64,000 nt of DNA. It comes from Clavibacter sepedonicus. Its GTDB lineage: Bacteria > Actinomycetota > Actinomycetes > Actinomycetales > Microbacteriaceae. Location of the stretch: NCBI RefSeq assembly GCF_000069225.1, contig NC_010407.1, forward strand, positions 1,426,001-1,490,000. Direction: 5' to 3'. Shown here in pieces: positions 28,413 through 37,676 of this stretch (the first letter of the stretch is position 1; each line of letters begins with the position of its first letter). A model generated the notes under the pieces. The model had not been told where the DNA came from and made no database searches. It saw only the letters and a list, made by a program, of their open reading frames with translations. The position numbers were made by a program, and so were the translations under genes.

Positions 28413-28921
28413 TCGGCGCCCGGCCGCAGGTAGCGGCGCGCGTGGTACAGGAGCGGTTCGTCGTCCACGCCCGTGCCGCCGTCCTCGATCCGCACGATGA
28501 CGACGATCGCGCCGTGCACGTGCACCCGCTCGACGATCCGGGCGACCAGGAGCGCCGTCCCGCCCGTCAGCACGGGCAGGCCGTGCGGACCGGGGGACCA
28601 GTGGTCTCCCGCGAACCGCTCGGCCGCCGGGCCGCTGAGCCGCTCCGCGAGGTGCCGGTCGCGCGCGCCGAGCACGTGGATCGCGACGTGGTCGGCCGCG
28701 GTGATGGCGGCGGCGCTCGACGCCGTGCGCGCGAGGCTGAAGCTGGCGAGCGGCGGATCCGCCGACACGGAGGCGAGCGACGTCGCCGTGAACCCGACGG
28801 GGGAGCCGTGCGCGTCGTGCGTCGTGACGACCGCGACGCCCGCGGCATGGCGCCGGAACGCAGCTCGGAAGGCGGCGAGGCCGTCGGCCTCGGCGAGCGT
28901 GGTGGCGGGGTGCGCGTCCAT
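28406..28921 (-). CDS. flavin reductase (FMN-binding) domain protein
   Basis: Protein of 171 residues of the flavin reductase-like/styrene monooxygenase component family, which supply reduced flavin to partner monooxygenases. Typical motifs are FRRHAAGVAVVTTHDAHGSPVGFTATSLASVSADPPL (shown in two parts: FRRHAAGVAVVTTHDAHG and GFTATSLASVSADPPL), and later FAGDHWSPGPHGLPVLTG. The ATG at 28921 gives the usual length; TAGCGT eight bases upstream could be a leaderless -10. No partner monooxygenase is adjacent, so the physiological substrate is unknown. Confidence 0.87.
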   Translation of the reverse strand: MDAHPATTLAEADGLAAFRAAFRRHAAGVAVVTTHDAHGSPVGFTATSLASVSADPPLASFSLARTASSAAAITAADHVAIHVLGARDRHLAERLSGPAAERFAGDHWSPGPHGLPVLTGGTALLVARIVERVHVHGAIVVIVRIEDGGTGVDDEPLLYHARRYLRPGAEA

Positions 28922-28964
28922 GCCTGGAGACGCTAGCCGCCGGATCCGCCCGGCGCCCGCTCGG

Positions 28965-28970
28965 TAGACT
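28965..28970 (+). promoter_or_regulatory. candidate -10 element TAGACT of hisD
   Basis: TAGACT is followed after nine bases by the double ATG of hisD. The spacing allows a leaderless or nearly leaderless transcript, although GGAG in the spacer could also serve as a ribosome-binding site. Confidence 0.4.
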
Positions 28971-28979
28971 TCCGGAGTC

Positions 28980-30287
28980 ATGATGCGCATCCAGGACCTC
29001 CGCGGCACCACGCCCAGCACCGCCGATCTGCTCGACCTCCTCCCGCGTCCGGTCACGGACGTCGCCGTCGCGCTCGACGTGGCGCGCGAGCTCGTCGAGG
29101 ACGTGCGCACGCGGGGGAGCGCCGCCCTGCTCGACCAGGCGGAGCGGCTCGACCGGGTCCGCCCGGAGTCCCTGCGGGTCCCCGCCGAGGCCATCGCCGA
29201 CGCGGTCGAAGGCCTCGACCCGGCCGTCCGCGCCGCCCTCGAGGAGGCGATCCGCCGCGTGCGCGTCGGCTCCGCGGCGCAGGTCCCGCCCGAGACGACC
29301 ACCACGGTCGTGCGCGGCGGCACCATCGTCCAGCGCTGGCAGCCCGTCCGCCGCGTGGGCCTCTACGTGCCGGGCGGCAAGGCCGTCTACCCGTCGAGCG
29401 TCGTGATGAACGTCGTCGCCGCGCAGGTCGCGGGAGTGGCCAGCATCGCGCTCGCGTCGCCTGCGCAGGCCGCGCACGGCGGATCGGTGCACCCCGTCAT
29501 CCTCGGCGCTGCCGGCCTCCTCGGCGTCGACGAGGTCTACGCGATGGGCGGCGCGGGGGCCATCGGCGCGTTCGCGCACGGCGTGCCGGACCTCGGCCTC
29601 GAGCCGGTCGACGTCGTCACCGGGCCCGGCAACATCTACGTCGCCGCGGCGAAGCGCGTCGTCCGCGGCGTGACGGGCATCGACTCCGAGGCGGGCACGA
29701 CCGAGATCCTCGTGATCGCCGACGCGCACGCCGACGCCCGCCTCGTGGCCGCCGACCTCGTCAGCCAGGCCGAGCACGACGAGATGGCGGCGTCCGTCCT
29801 CGTCACCGACTCGCCCGAGCTCGCGCGCGCGGTCGACGCCGAGGTGGAGGCGCTGGCCGCGACCACGGAGCACGCGGCCCGCGTCGGCCAGGCGCTCACC
29901 GGACCGCAGTCGGCCATCCTCGTGGTCGACGACCTCGCGACGGCGGCCCGCTACAGCGACGCGTACGGCCCCGAGCACCTCTCCGTCCAGACGGCCGACC
30001 CCGACGCCCTCCTCGCGCACCTGCACAGTGCCGGCGCGATCTTCCTCGGGCCGCACTCGCCCGTGAGCCTCGGCGACTACCTCGCCGGGTCGAACCACGT
30101 GCTCCCCACGGGCGGCCAGGCCCGCTTCGGCTCCGGCCTCGGCGCGTACACGTTCCTCCGCCCGCAGCAGGTCGTGCGCTACGACGCCGACGCGCTGCGC
30201 GACGCCGAGCCGATGATCGTCGCGCTCAGCCGGGCCGAGGACCTGCCCGCGCACGGCGACGCGGTGACCGCGCGCCTGACACGCTGA
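28980..30287 (+). CDS. hisD: histidinol dehydrogenase
   Basis: Catalyses the last two steps of histidine synthesis, the NAD-dependent oxidation of histidinol to histidine. It has 435 residues, normal for the family. Signatures are [35 protein letters not shown] (about residue 212), [15 protein letters not shown], and GPEHLSVQT near residue 330. Zinc-ligand and catalytic glutamate-histidine regions look intact. No other his genes are next to it, so in this window it is detached from a his operon, or the operon is elsewhere. nrdR follows 17 bases later. Confidence 0.96.
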   Translation: MMRIQDLRGTTPSTADLLDLLPRPVTDVAVALDVARELVEDVRTRGSAALLDQAERLDRVRPESLRVPAEAIADAVEGLDPAVRAALEEAIRRVRVGSAAQVPPETTTTVVRGGTIVQRWQPVRRVGLYVPGGKAVYPSSVVMNVVAAQVAGVASIALASPAQAAHGGSVHPVILGAAGLLGVDEVYAMGGAGAIGAFAHGVPDLGLEPVDVVTGPGNIYVAAAKRVVRGVTGIDSEAGTTEILVIADAHADARLVAADLVSQAEHDEMAASVLVTDSPELARAVDAEVEALAATTEHAARVGQALTGPQSAILVVDDLATAARYSDAYGPEHLSVQTADPDALLAHLHSAGAIFLGPHSPVSLGDYLAGSNHVLPTGGQARFGSGLGAYTFLRPQQVVRYDADALRDAEPMIVALSRAEDLPAHGDAVTARLTR

Positions 30288-30304
30288 CGTATCCTGGCCA
30301 CACG

Positions 30305-30778
30305 ATGTTCTGCCCCTTCTGCCGCCACCCCGACTCCCGCGTCGTCGACTCCCGCACGAGCGACGACGGCCTGTCGATCCGCCGGCGCCGGCAGTGCCCG
30401 GAGTGCGGCCGCCGCTTCAGCACCACCGAGACCGCGAGCCTCAGCGTGATCAAGCGCAACGGCGTCGTCGAGCCCTTCAGCCGGGAGAAGATCGTCACGG
30501 GCGTCCGAAAGGCCTGCCAGGGGCGTCCCGTCACCGACACGGATCTCGCGGTCCTCGCGCAGCGCGTCGAGGAGGCGATCCGGGCCACCGGCGCGTCGCA
30601 GATCGAGGCGAACGACATCGGCCTGTCGATCCTCCCGCCGCTCCGCGAGCTCGACGAGGTCGCGTACCTCCGCTTCGCCAGCGTGTACCAGGGCTTCGAC
30701 TCGCTCGACGACTTCGAGGCCGCCATCGCGCAGCTCCGCGTCGCGCACGCCGCGACGCCCGACGCCGACGCGCTCTGA
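30305..30778 (+). CDS. nrdR: transcriptional repressor NrdR
   Basis: Zinc-finger and ATP-cone regulator of ribonucleotide reductase genes. It has 157 residues: N-terminal zinc ribbon [17 protein letters not shown] with CxxC pairs (second pair CPECGRRF) and an ATP-cone domain ([20 protein letters not shown]). NrdR senses dATP/ATP and binds paired NrdR boxes; none was found in this window, so its targets lie elsewhere. TATCCT nine bases before the ATG could be a nearly leaderless -10. Confidence 0.97.
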   Translation: MFCPFCRHPDSRVVDSRTSDDGLSIRRRRQCPECGRRFSTTETASLSVIKRNGVVEPFSREKIVTGVRKACQGRPVTDTDLAVLAQRVEEAIRATGASQIEANDIGLSILPPLRELDEVAYLRFASVYQGFDSLDDFEAAIAQLRVAHAATPDADAL

Positions 30779-30797
30779 CCCGCCGCGGGACGTCCGT

Positions 30798-30828
30798 CCG
30801 TCCTGCAGGACGGCGCCTTCGCAGGCGC
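30798..30828 (+). terminator. two adjacent inverted repeats between nrdR and pyrD
   Basis: CCGTCCTGCAGGACGG (30798-30813) is a perfect 16-base palindrome. GCGCCT-TCGC-AGGCGC (30813-30828) is a hairpin with a stable tetraloop. Together they probably end nrdR transcription. The pyrD -10 candidate begins one base later. Confidence 0.6.
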
Positions 30829-30834
30829 TAGCCT
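30829..30834 (+). promoter_or_regulatory. candidate leaderless -10 element TAGCCT of pyrD
   Basis: TAGCCT lies seven bases before the pyrD ATG at 30842, so the transcript would begin at or next to the start codon. No ribosome-binding site is present. Confidence 0.5.
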
Positions 30835-30841
30835 GGTGCCG

Positions 30842-31876
30842 ATGTATCCCCTCCTCTTCCGCACGGTCCTGTCGCGCATGGACCCGGAGGACGCCCACCA
30901 CCTCGCGTCCACGGCCATCTCCCTCCTCCCGCCGTCCGGCCTCGGCTGGATCGCCCGGCGGCTGACGGCACCCGATCCGTCGCTCGCGGTCGACACCCTC
31001 GGCCTCCGCTTCCCGTCCCCGTTCGGCGTCGCCGCCGGCTTCGACAAGGACGCGCGGGCCGTCCTCGGCCTCGGCCAGCTCGGCTTCGGCCACGTGGAGG
31101 TCGGCACGGTCACCGCCGAGGCGCAGCCGGGCAACCCGCGACCTCGCCTGTTCCGCCTGATCGAGGATCGCGCCGTCATCAACCGCATGGGCTTCAACAA
31201 CGGGGGAGCCGCGGCCCTCGCCGACCGGCTCCGTCGCCTGCGGACCCGTCGGGACCGGCCCGTGATCGGCGTCAACATCGGCAAGACCCGGGTGGTCGCG
31301 GTCGAGGACGCCGTGGCCGACTACGTGCGGACGACCCGCCTGGTCGCCCCCGTGGCCGACTACCTCGCGGTCAACGTCAGCTCGCCCAACACGCCGGGTC
31401 TCCGCGGCCTGCAGGAGATCGACCTGCTGCGACCGCTGCTCACGAGCATCCGCGACGCGGCGGACGGTGTGCCCGTCCTCGTCAAGATCGCGCCCGACCT
31501 GCAGGACGCGGAGGTGGAGCGGATCGCCGAGCTCGCGACGGAGCTGGGCCTCGCGGGCGTGATCGCCACGAACACCACGCTGTCCCGCGCTGATCTGCGC
31601 ACCGACGCCGCGGTCGTCGAGGCCGCCGGCGCGGGCGGGCTGTCCGGTGCGCCGCTGGCCCCGCGCGCGCTCGAGGTGCTCCGGATCCTGCGCCGGGTGC
31701 TGCCCTCCGACGCGTGCATCATCTCCGTCGGCGGAGTCGACACCGCCGACGACGTGCAGTCGCGTCTCGATGCGGGCGCGACGCTCGTGCAGGGCTACAC
31801 GGCATTCCTCTACCGCGGCCCGCTCTGGGCACGGTCGATCAACGCCGGTCTCGCCCGGATCCGTCGCCCGCGCTGA
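30842..31876 (+). CDS. pyrD: dihydroorotate dehydrogenase (quinone), class 2
   Basis: Membrane-associated flavoprotein that oxidises dihydroorotate to orotate in pyrimidine synthesis, passing electrons to quinone. It has 344 residues from the ATG at 30842. Class 2 features are the N-terminal helical extension (MYPLLFRTVLSRMDPEDAHHLA), FGVAAGFDKDA, NRMGFNNGG, YLAVNVSSPNTPGLRGLQ with the catalytic serine, and GLSGAPLAPRALEVL. A GTG two codons upstream (30836) is less likely because it would lie inside the presumed promoter. Confidence 0.95.
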   Translation: MYPLLFRTVLSRMDPEDAHHLASTAISLLPPSGLGWIARRLTAPDPSLAVDTLGLRFPSPFGVAAGFDKDARAVLGLGQLGFGHVEVGTVTAEAQPGNPRPRLFRLIEDRAVINRMGFNNGGAAALADRLRRLRTRRDRPVIGVNIGKTRVVAVEDAVADYVRTTRLVAPVADYLAVNVSSPNTPGLRGLQEIDLLRPLLTSIRDAADGVPVLVKIAPDLQDAEVERIAELATELGLAGVIATNTTLSRADLRTDAAVVEAAGAGGLSGAPLAPRALEVLRILRRVLPSDACIISVGGVDTADDVQSRLDAGATLVQGYTAFLYRGPLWARSINAGLARIRRPR

Positions 31877-31882
31877 AGCGCG

Positions 31883-31897
31883 CGCACCGCCGGTGCG
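31883..31897. terminator. small bidirectional hairpin between convergent pyrD and the DUF3043 gene
   Basis: CGCACC-GCC-GGTGCG forms a 6-base stem in the 30-base gap between the two stop codons. It is short and has no T run, so efficiency is uncertain. Confidence 0.4.
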
Positions 31898-31906
31898 TGT
31901 AGGCGA

Positions 31907-32500
31907 TCAGCTGAAGGTGACCTTCTCACGCCGCTTCACCTGCGGCTTGGGCAGGCGCATCGGGCGCATCTGGATGGTGCGCATGCCCGTGTACCAGCGG
32001 ATCCCGCGCTCGACCCGGTCGGCGCCGACGCGCGCGGTGATGGCGGCCCGCACGCGGCGCCCGGTGAGGTACGCGTCGATGATCGCCGCGATGACGAACA
32101 CGTAGATCGACAGCAGCGGGATGGCCGAGAGGCTCGGCACGACGAAGGTCAGCACCACGACGACGCCCATCACGGGCAGCAGGAACTCGCCTACGCTCCA
32201 GCGCGCGTCCACGATGTCGCGGGCGTAGCGCTTCTGCGGGCCCTTGTCGCGGACGGGCAGGTAGCGCTCGTCGCCGGCGGCCATCCCGGCGTTGGCCCGG
32301 GCGCGAGCCTCGCGCGCCTTCTCCTTCGCCTGCTGCGCCGCCAGCTTGCGATCCTGCGGCACGAGCGGGCGGAGGTTCGCGGCCTCGCGCTCCCGACGGG
32401 TCGGGGTGGGGCCCTTCTTCCCGTCGGCCGTGCGACCGTCGACGGCCGCCGTGGCGCTCGTCTCGGAGGGGGTCTCTGCGGGGGTCTGCTGCTTCGCCAC
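31907..32500 (-). CDS. DUF3043 membrane protein
   Basis: Protein of 197 residues, conserved in actinobacteria but without known function. The N-terminal half is charged and contains the family motif GPTPTRREREAANLRPLVP. Two transmembrane helices follow (about residues 108-127 and 130-148), then a basic tail with RWYTGMRTIQMRPMRLPKP. The GTG start at 32500 is supported by an AAGGACGAGAG region upstream; longer reading through 32854 would run into the divergent peptidase gene. Confidence 0.87.
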   Translation of the reverse strand: MAKQQTPAETPSETSATAAVDGRTADGKKGPTPTRREREAANLRPLVPQDRKLAAQQAKEKAREARARANAGMAAGDERYLPVRDKGPQKRYARDIVDARWSVGEFLLPVMGVVVVLTFVVPSLSAIPLLSIYVFVIAAIIDAYLTGRRVRAAITARVGADRVERGIRWYTGMRTIQMRPMRLPKPQVKRREKVTFS

Positions 32501-32527
32501 GTCTCTCGTCCTTGCCTGGAGTGAATC

Positions 32528-32533
32528 TAAGAT
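32528..32533 (+). promoter_or_regulatory. candidate leaderless -10 element TAAGAT of the M20 peptidase gene
   Basis: TAAGAT lies seven bases before the ATG at 32541; no ribosome-binding site is visible in the spacer. The same 40-base gap must also hold the promoter of the divergent DUF3043 gene (TAGATT is present on the other strand). Confidence 0.5.
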
Positions 32534-32540
32534 TACCTGC

Positions 32541-33962
32541 ATGACGCCTCCCGACACCTCCGCAGACGCCGTGACCGCACCGGACCAGGAGGTCGTCGAC
32601 CGGCTCGCCGCCGCCGTCGCGGGCGGGCTGCCCACCACGATCGCCGACCTCTCGGCGCTCGTGCGCATCCCCTCCGTGTCCTGGCCGGCCTTCGATCCCA
32701 CGCATGTCGTCGCCAGCGCCGATGCCGTCGCCGGCCTCCTCGCCGGGCTCGGCGTCTTCGACGACGTCTCCGTCCACCGGGCGACGACCCCCTCGGGCGA
32801 CGCGGGCCAGCCCGCGGTGCTCGCGACGCGCGCCGCACGGAACGGCAAGCCCACCGTCCTCCTCTACGCGCACCACGACGTGCAGCCCCCCGGAGCGGAC
32901 GAGCATTGGGAGACCCTGCCCTTCGAGCCCACCCTGCGCGGCGACCGCCTGCACGGGCGGGGCGCGTCCGACGACAAGGCCGGCATCATGACGCACGTCG
33001 CGGCCATCCGCGCGCTCGTCGAGGCGGAGGGCGACGACCTCGACCTCGGCCTCGCCGTCTTCATCGAGGGGGAGGAGGAAGCGGGATCCCGCTCCTTCTC
33101 CGACTTCCTCGCGACGCACCACGATGCCCTGGCCGCGGACGTCATCGTCGTCGCCGACAGCGACAACTGGGATGTGGACACCCCCTCCATCACCATCGCC
33201 CTCCGCGGCAACGTCACGTTCCGCCTCACGGTGCGCACGCTCGACCTCGCCTCGCACTCGGGCATGTTCGGCGGCGCCGTTCCCGACGCGATGATGGCGG
33301 CCGTCCGCCTCCTCGACTCGCTCTGGGACGCCGACGGCTCCGTCGCCGTCGCGGGTCTCGCCTCCACGGAGATGGCGACGCCCGCCTACGACGACGCCCG
33401 CCTGGCCGAGGAGGCGGCGCTCCTGCCCGGCGTCTCGCCGATCGGCACCGGCCCGATCCTCACGCGCCTGTGGGCGCAGCCCGCCATCACGGTCACGGGC
33501 ATCGACGCCCCGTCGGTCGCCAACGCGAGCAACACGCTCCTCCCCGAGGTGTCGGTCCGCATCAGCGCGCGGATCGCCCCGGGGCAGACGGCCGCGGACG
33601 CGTACCGCGCCCTCGAGGCGCACGTCGAGGCGCACCGTCCCTTCGGCGCGCATGTGGAGATCAGCGACGTCGACCAGGGCGATCCCTTCCTCGTCGACAC
33701 GACCGGCTGGGCGATGGCCGAGGCCACGGCGGCGATGACCGCCGGCTGGGGCCGCGCGCCCGTCCAGGCCGGGATCGGCGGATCCATCCCGTTCATCGCC
33801 GACCTCGTGCAGGCCTTCCCCTCCGCGCAGATCCTCGTCACCGGCGTGGAGGACCCCGACACCCGCGCGCACAGCCCGAACGAGTCGCAGCACCTCGGCG
33901 TGCTCAAGCGGGCGATCCTCAGCGAGGCCGTGCTGCTCTCGCGCATCGCCCGCCGCGGCTGA
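32541..33962 (+). CDS. M20-family metallopeptidase/dipeptidase
   Basis: Zinc-dependent exopeptidase-like protein of 473 residues. Metal and catalytic motifs are LLYAHHDVQPPG (about residue 112), GRGASDDKAGI with bridging aspartate, FIEGEEEAGS with catalytic glutamates, and a C-terminal HSPNESQH histidine. A lid/dimerisation domain inserts in the middle (NVTFRLTVRTLDLASHSGMFGG). The overall form resembles carnosinase-type dipeptidases of the M20 family. The natural substrate cannot be deduced. Confidence 0.92.
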   Translation: MTPPDTSADAVTAPDQEVVDRLAAAVAGGLPTTIADLSALVRIPSVSWPAFDPTHVVASADAVAGLLAGLGVFDDVSVHRATTPSGDAGQPAVLATRAARNGKPTVLLYAHHDVQPPGADEHWETLPFEPTLRGDRLHGRGASDDKAGIMTHVAAIRALVEAEGDDLDLGLAVFIEGEEEAGSRSFSDFLATHHDALAADVIVVADSDNWDVDTPSITIALRGNVTFRLTVRTLDLASHSGMFGGAVPDAMMAAVRLLDSLWDADGSVAVAGLASTEMATPAYDDARLAEEAALLPGVSPIGTGPILTRLWAQPAITVTGIDAPSVANASNTLLPEVSVRISARIAPGQTAADAYRALEAHVEAHRPFGAHVEISDVDQGDPFLVDTTGWAMAEATAAMTAGWGRAPVQAGIGGSIPFIADLVQAFPSAQILVTGVEDPDTRAHSPNESQHLGVLKRAILSEAVLLSRIARRG

Positions 33963-34045
33963 CGGTCGCGGACAGCCCCGCCGGACGCAGGACGGATCGG
34001 GCAGGCCGGCGGGAACACCCGGGTGACTCCCGTGGTTGCACGACG

Positions 34046-34062
34046 TAGACTCCACCGGAGTC
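34046..34062 (+). promoter_or_regulatory. candidate erpA promoter with overlapping palindrome
   Basis: TAGACT (34046-34051) is a -10 candidate. The palindromic GACTCC-ACC-GGAGTC (34048-34062) overlaps it, so a regulator bound there would block the polymerase. The core CTCCACCGGAG is shared with the ftsZ leader. Confidence 0.4.
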
Positions 34063-34097
34063 GCCCGACCGCATACGCCACCACCCGAGGAGTGCTC

Positions 34098-34460
34098 ATG
34101 ACCGACACCACGCTGACCGAGACCGCCGAGGCGGCCCACCGCGTCGGACTCACGGACACCGCGGCGAGCAAGGTCAAGAGCCTGCTCCAGCAGGAGGGCC
34201 GCGAGGACCTCCGCCTCCGCGTCGCCGTCCAGCCCGGCGGCTGCTCCGGCCTCATCTACCAGCTTTACTTCGACGAGCGCGAGCTCGACGGCGACGCCAC
34301 GGTCGACTTCGACGGCGTCGAGGTCATCGTCGACAAGATGAGCGTGCCGTACCTCGACGGCGCCACGATCGACTTCGAGGACACCATCCAGAAGCAGGGC
34401 TTCACCATCGACAACCCGAACGCGGGCGGCTCGTGCGCCTGCGGTGACTCGTTCCACTGA
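34098..34460 (+). CDS. erpA: iron-sulfur cluster insertion protein (HesB/IscA/ErpA type)
   Basis: A-type carrier of 120 residues that delivers Fe-S clusters to apoproteins. Cluster-binding cysteines are in VQPGGCSGLIYQL (about residue 53) and GGSCACGDSFH at the C-terminus. The fold motif VGLTDTAASKVKSLLQQEG begins the domain. The ATG at 34098 follows GAGGAG. The position just before ctaC is common in actinobacteria, although the proteins are not functionally tied. ErpA is preferred over IscA by this context, with moderate certainty. Confidence 0.9.
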   Translation: MTDTTLTETAEAAHRVGLTDTAASKVKSLLQQEGREDLRLRVAVQPGGCSGLIYQLYFDERELDGDATVDFDGVEVIVDKMSVPYLDGATIDFEDTIQKQGFTIDNPNAGGSCACGDSFH

Positions 34461-34489
34461 CACACGGAACGGTAAGCGGATCTGAGCCC

Positions 34490-34535
34490 GGAAACCCGGG
34501 CCTCGGGCAGGGAGTCGTCCATCGGGCGGCTCCCT
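34490..34535 (+). terminator. imperfect hairpins after erpA
   Basis: GAGCCCGG-GAAA-CCCGGGCCTC forms a stem with one bulge, and AGGGAG...CTCCCT closes a second stem just downstream. They lie between erpA and the ctaC promoter. Confidence 0.4.
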
Positions 34536-34541
34536 GTCGCG

Positions 34542-34547
34542 TAATGT
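34542..34547 (+). promoter_or_regulatory. candidate -10 element TAATGT of the cytochrome oxidase operon
   Basis: TAATGT lies about 38 bases before the ctaC GTG. An AAGGGT ribosome-binding site follows at about 34573. Confidence 0.4.
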
Positions 34548-34584
34548 GGAACCCGTCACATCCGGTTCTTCGAAGGGTCTGCAC

Positions 34585-35496
34585 GTGCGCTTCACTCGCC
34601 GTCAACGTTGGCTGACGATCCCCGTCGCCCTGGGCATCTCGATACTCCTCGCGGGGTGCACGCAGCAGCAGCTCCAGGGCTTCCTGCCGACGGAGCCGGG
34701 CACGACCAACCACGTCGACTCGGTCATCGGCCTCTGGGTCACCGCCTGGATCGTCCTCCTCGCCGTGGGAGTCCTCACCTGGGGCCTCACCATCTGGGCC
34801 GCGGTCGTGTACCGCCGCCGCAAGGGCCAGACGGGCCTTCCCGTGCAGATGCGCTACAACATGCCGATCGAGATCTTCTACACGATCGTGCCGCTGATCC
34901 TCGTCCTCGGCTTCTTCGCCTTCACGGCCAAGGACCAGGCCGCCATCGAGGCGCGGTTCGACAAGCCCGAGGTCAAGGTCCAGGTCTTCGGCAAGCAGTG
35001 GGCCTGGGACTTCAACTACCTCGGCGGCGAGACCGAGGCGGGCCAGCCCATCGAGGGCGGCGCGTACGAGCAGGGCGTCCAGGCCGTCGACGACCCCAAC
35101 GGCCCGCAGGGCTCCATCGACAAGGACAAGCTCCCCACGCTCTACCTGCCGGTCAACACCAAGGTCGAGCTCGAGCTCAACACGCGTGACACGCTGCACT
35201 CCTTCTGGGTGGTGGACTTCCTCTACAAGAAGGACCTCATCTCCGGCAAGACGAACTACATGACGTTCATCCCGGAGAAGGAGGGGACGTACATGGGCAA
35301 GTGCGCCGAGCTCTGCGGCGAGTACCACTCCCTCATGCTGTTCCAGGTCAAGGTCGTCTCCGTCGACGAGTACAACGCCTACATCGAGAAGCAGAAGGCG
35401 GCCGGGTTCGCGGGAGACCTCGGCAAGGACTACGACCGCCTGCAGAACCTCCCCGGCACCGACGTGCCGGCCACCACCGAGTCGGCCGAGAAGTAG
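34585..35496 (+). CDS. ctaC: cytochrome c oxidase subunit II
   Basis: Carries the CuA centre that accepts electrons from cytochrome c and passes them to subunit I of the aa3 oxidase. It has 303 residues. The N-terminus is a lipoprotein-type signal with lipobox LLAGC (cysteine about residue 24). Two transmembrane helices follow (about 50-75 and 95-118), then the cupredoxin domain with QWAWDFNYLGGE and the CuA site CAELCGEYHSLM. The GTG at 34585 is chosen because it gives the short signal peptide and has AAGGGT upstream. ctaD starts 12 bases after the stop. Confidence 0.96.
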   Translation: MRFTRRQRWLTIPVALGISILLAGCTQQQLQGFLPTEPGTTNHVDSVIGLWVTAWIVLLAVGVLTWGLTIWAAVVYRRRKGQTGLPVQMRYNMPIEIFYTIVPLILVLGFFAFTAKDQAAIEARFDKPEVKVQVFGKQWAWDFNYLGGETEAGQPIEGGAYEQGVQAVDDPNGPQGSIDKDKLPTLYLPVNTKVELELNTRDTLHSFWVVDFLYKKDLISGKTNYMTFIPEKEGTYMGKCAELCGEYHSLMLFQVKVVSVDEYNAYIEKQKAAGFAGDLGKDYDRLQNLPGTDVPATTESAEK

Positions 35497-35508
35497 GGCG
35501 CACACACC

Positions 35509-37254
35509 GTGACATCGACACTCAACCGTCCCACCGCGATCCCCGCGGGTCAGGCGAAGGTCCTCCAGGACTCCGGCAAGGCCGAACGGCGTGGCAACGT
35601 CGTCGTCAACTGGATCACGTCCACTGACCACAAGACCATCGGGTACCTCTACCTGATCACGTCGTTCCTCTACTTCTGCCTCGGCGGCGTGATGGCGCTC
35701 GTCATCCGCGCCCAGCTCTTCGAGCCGGGCCTGCACGTGGTGGAGACCAAGGAGCAGTACAACCAGCTCTTCACGATGCACGGCACGATCATGCTGCTGA
35801 TGTTCGCGACGCCGCTGTTCGCCGGCTTCGCCAACGTGCTCATGCCGCTGCAGATCGGTGCTCCCGACGTCGCGTTCCCGCGTCTCAACGCGTTCGCGTA
35901 CTGGCTGTTCAACTTCGGATCCCTCATCGCGGTCGCCGGATTCCTCACGCCCGCTGGTGCGGCCTCCTTCGGATGGTTTGCCTACGCGCCCCTGTCGAGC
36001 ACGACGTTCTCGCCAGGGTTGGGAGGCAATCTCTGGGTGATGGGCCTGGCGCTCAGCGGTTTCGGCACCATCCTCGGCGCGGTCAACTTCGTGACGACGA
36101 TCATCACGATGCGCGCCCCCGGCATGACCATGTTCCGCATGCCGATCTTCACGTGGAACATCCTCGTGACGTCGATCCTCGTGCTGATGGCGTTCCCGGT
36201 CCTGGCCGCCGCGCTCTTCGGACTCGGCGCCGACCGCATCTTCGACGCGCACATCTACGACCCGGCAAACGGCGGTGCCATCCTGTGGCAGCACCTCTTC
36301 TGGTTTTTCGGGCACCCCGAGGTCTACATCATCGCGCTGCCGTTCTTCGGCATCGTGTCGGAGGTCTTCCCGGTCTTCAGCCGCAAGCCGATCTTCGGGT
36401 ACAAGACGCTCGTGTACGCGACCATCTCCATCGCGGCCCTGTCGGTCACGGTGTGGGCGCACCACATGTACGTCACCGGATCCGTCCTGCTGCCGTTCTT
36501 CTCGCTCATGACCATGCTCATCGCGGTCCCGACCGGCGTGAAGATCTTCAACTGGATCGGCACCATGTGGCGCGGATCGGTGACGTTCGAGACGCCCATG
36601 CTCTGGGCCATCGGCTTCCTCATCACGTTCACGTTCGGCGGCCTCACGGGCATCATCCTGGCGTCGCCCCCGCTCGACTTCCACGTGTCCGACACATACT
36701 TCGTCGTGGCGCACTTCCACTACGTGGTCTTCGGCACCGTCGTGTTCGCCATGTTCTCCGGCTTCTACTTCTGGTGGCCCAAGTGGACGGGCACGATGCT
36801 CAACGAGCGCCTCGGCAAGGTCCACTTCTGGCTCCTGTTCATCGGCTTCCACACGACGTTCCTCATCCAGCACTGGCTGGGCGTCATGGGCATGCCGCGT
36901 CGGTATGCGACGTACCAGCCCGAGGACGACTTCACGTGGATGAACCAGCTGTCCACGATCGGCGCCGGCATCCTCGCTCTGTCGATGATCCCGTTCTTCC
37001 TGAACGTCTGGATCACCGCCCGCACAGCGCCGCGCGTCACGGTCAACGACCCGTGGGGCTACGGCCGCTCGCTCGAGTGGGCCACGTCCTGCCCGCCGCC
37101 GCGGCACAACTTCACGTCCATCCCGCGGATCCGATCGGAGGCCCCAGCCTTCGACCTCAACCACCCCGAGGCGGGCATCCCCGTGGGAATCGGTCCGGCG
37201 AAGGACGCTCCCGATGCCGCGACCTACGACATCTCCAGCGACAAGGTGAAGTGA
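35509..37254 (+). CDS. ctaD: cytochrome c oxidase subunit I
   Basis: Catalytic haem a/a3-CuB subunit of the proton-pumping aa3 oxidase. It has 581 residues and twelve transmembrane helices. Haem a ligand region [11 protein letters not shown], CuB ligands in FGHPEVYI (with the cross-linked His-Tyr pair) and [11 protein letters not shown]-channel threonine region and the HFHYVVFGT haem ligands are all present. The C-terminal end is hydrophilic. The GTG start at 35509 fits the family. Confidence 0.98.
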   Translation: MTSTLNRPTAIPAGQAKVLQDSGKAERRGNVVVNWITSTDHKTIGYLYLITSFLYFCLGGVMALVIRAQLFEPGLHVVETKEQYNQLFTMHGTIMLLMFATPLFAGFANVLMPLQIGAPDVAFPRLNAFAYWLFNFGSLIAVAGFLTPAGAASFGWFAYAPLSSTTFSPGLGGNLWVMGLALSGFGTILGAVNFVTTIITMRAPGMTMFRMPIFTWNILVTSILVLMAFPVLAAALFGLGADRIFDAHIYDPANGGAILWQHLFWFFGHPEVYIIALPFFGIVSEVFPVFSRKPIFGYKTLVYATISIAALSVTVWAHHMYVTGSVLLPFFSLMTMLIAVPTGVKIFNWIGTMWRGSVTFETPMLWAIGFLITFTFGGLTGIILASPPLDFHVSDTYFVVAHFHYVVFGTVVFAMFSGFYFWWPKWTGTMLNERLGKVHFWLLFIGFHTTFLIQHWLGVMGMPRRYATYQPEDDFTWMNQLSTIGAGILALSMIPFFLNVWITARTAPRVTVNDPWGYGRSLEWATSCPPPRHNFTSIPRIRSEAPAFDLNHPEAGIPVGIGPAKDAPDAATYDISSDKVK

Positions 37255-37255
37255 C

Positions 37256-37672
37256 GTGCGCGCCAATAGGAACCTCTTCTACGTCCTCGCGGTCTTCTTC
37301 GCCATCGCGGCGGCCGCATACACGATCTGGCACCTGATCGACCAGAACACGGTCGAGTGGGTCGGGACTCTGGCCATCGCCCTGTCGGGTGTCCTCGCGG
37401 CATTCATCGGCTTCTTCGTGGCTCGCCTCTACGCGGCGCAGAACGGCGAGCTCCCGGAGGACCGCAGCGACGCCAACGTTGACGACGGCGACCCGGAGCT
37501 CGGCTTCTTCAGCCCGTGGAGCTGGTGGCCCGTGATCCTCGCGGCCGGTGCCGCGTCGGTGTTCCTCGGCCTCGCCGTCGGCATCTGGATCGCGATCATC
37601 GGCGGTGGTCTCGCGATCATCGCGCTCGTGGGGTGGACCTACGAGTACTACCGCGGCTACTTCGCGCGCTGA
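37256..37672 (+). CDS. ctaF: actinobacterial cytochrome c oxidase subunit IV
   Basis: Small integral membrane subunit found only in actinobacterial aa3 oxidases. It has 138 residues with transmembrane helices at about 5-25, 35-57, and two closely spaced ones at about 85-120; a charged loop (PEDRSDANVDDGDPELGFFSPWSWWP) separates the halves. GTG at 37256 starts one base after the ctaD stop. Confidence 0.93.
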   Translation: MRANRNLFYVLAVFFAIAAAAYTIWHLIDQNTVEWVGTLAIALSGVLAAFIGFFVARLYAAQNGELPEDRSDANVDDGDPELGFFSPWSWWPVILAAGAASVFLGLAVGIWIAIIGGGLAIIALVGWTYEYYRGYFAR

Positions 37673-37676
37673 TCCC

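Noticed and set aside
28980..30287. hisD as the start of a histidine operon
   Set aside because: The following genes are nrdR and pyrD; no other his gene lies in the window.
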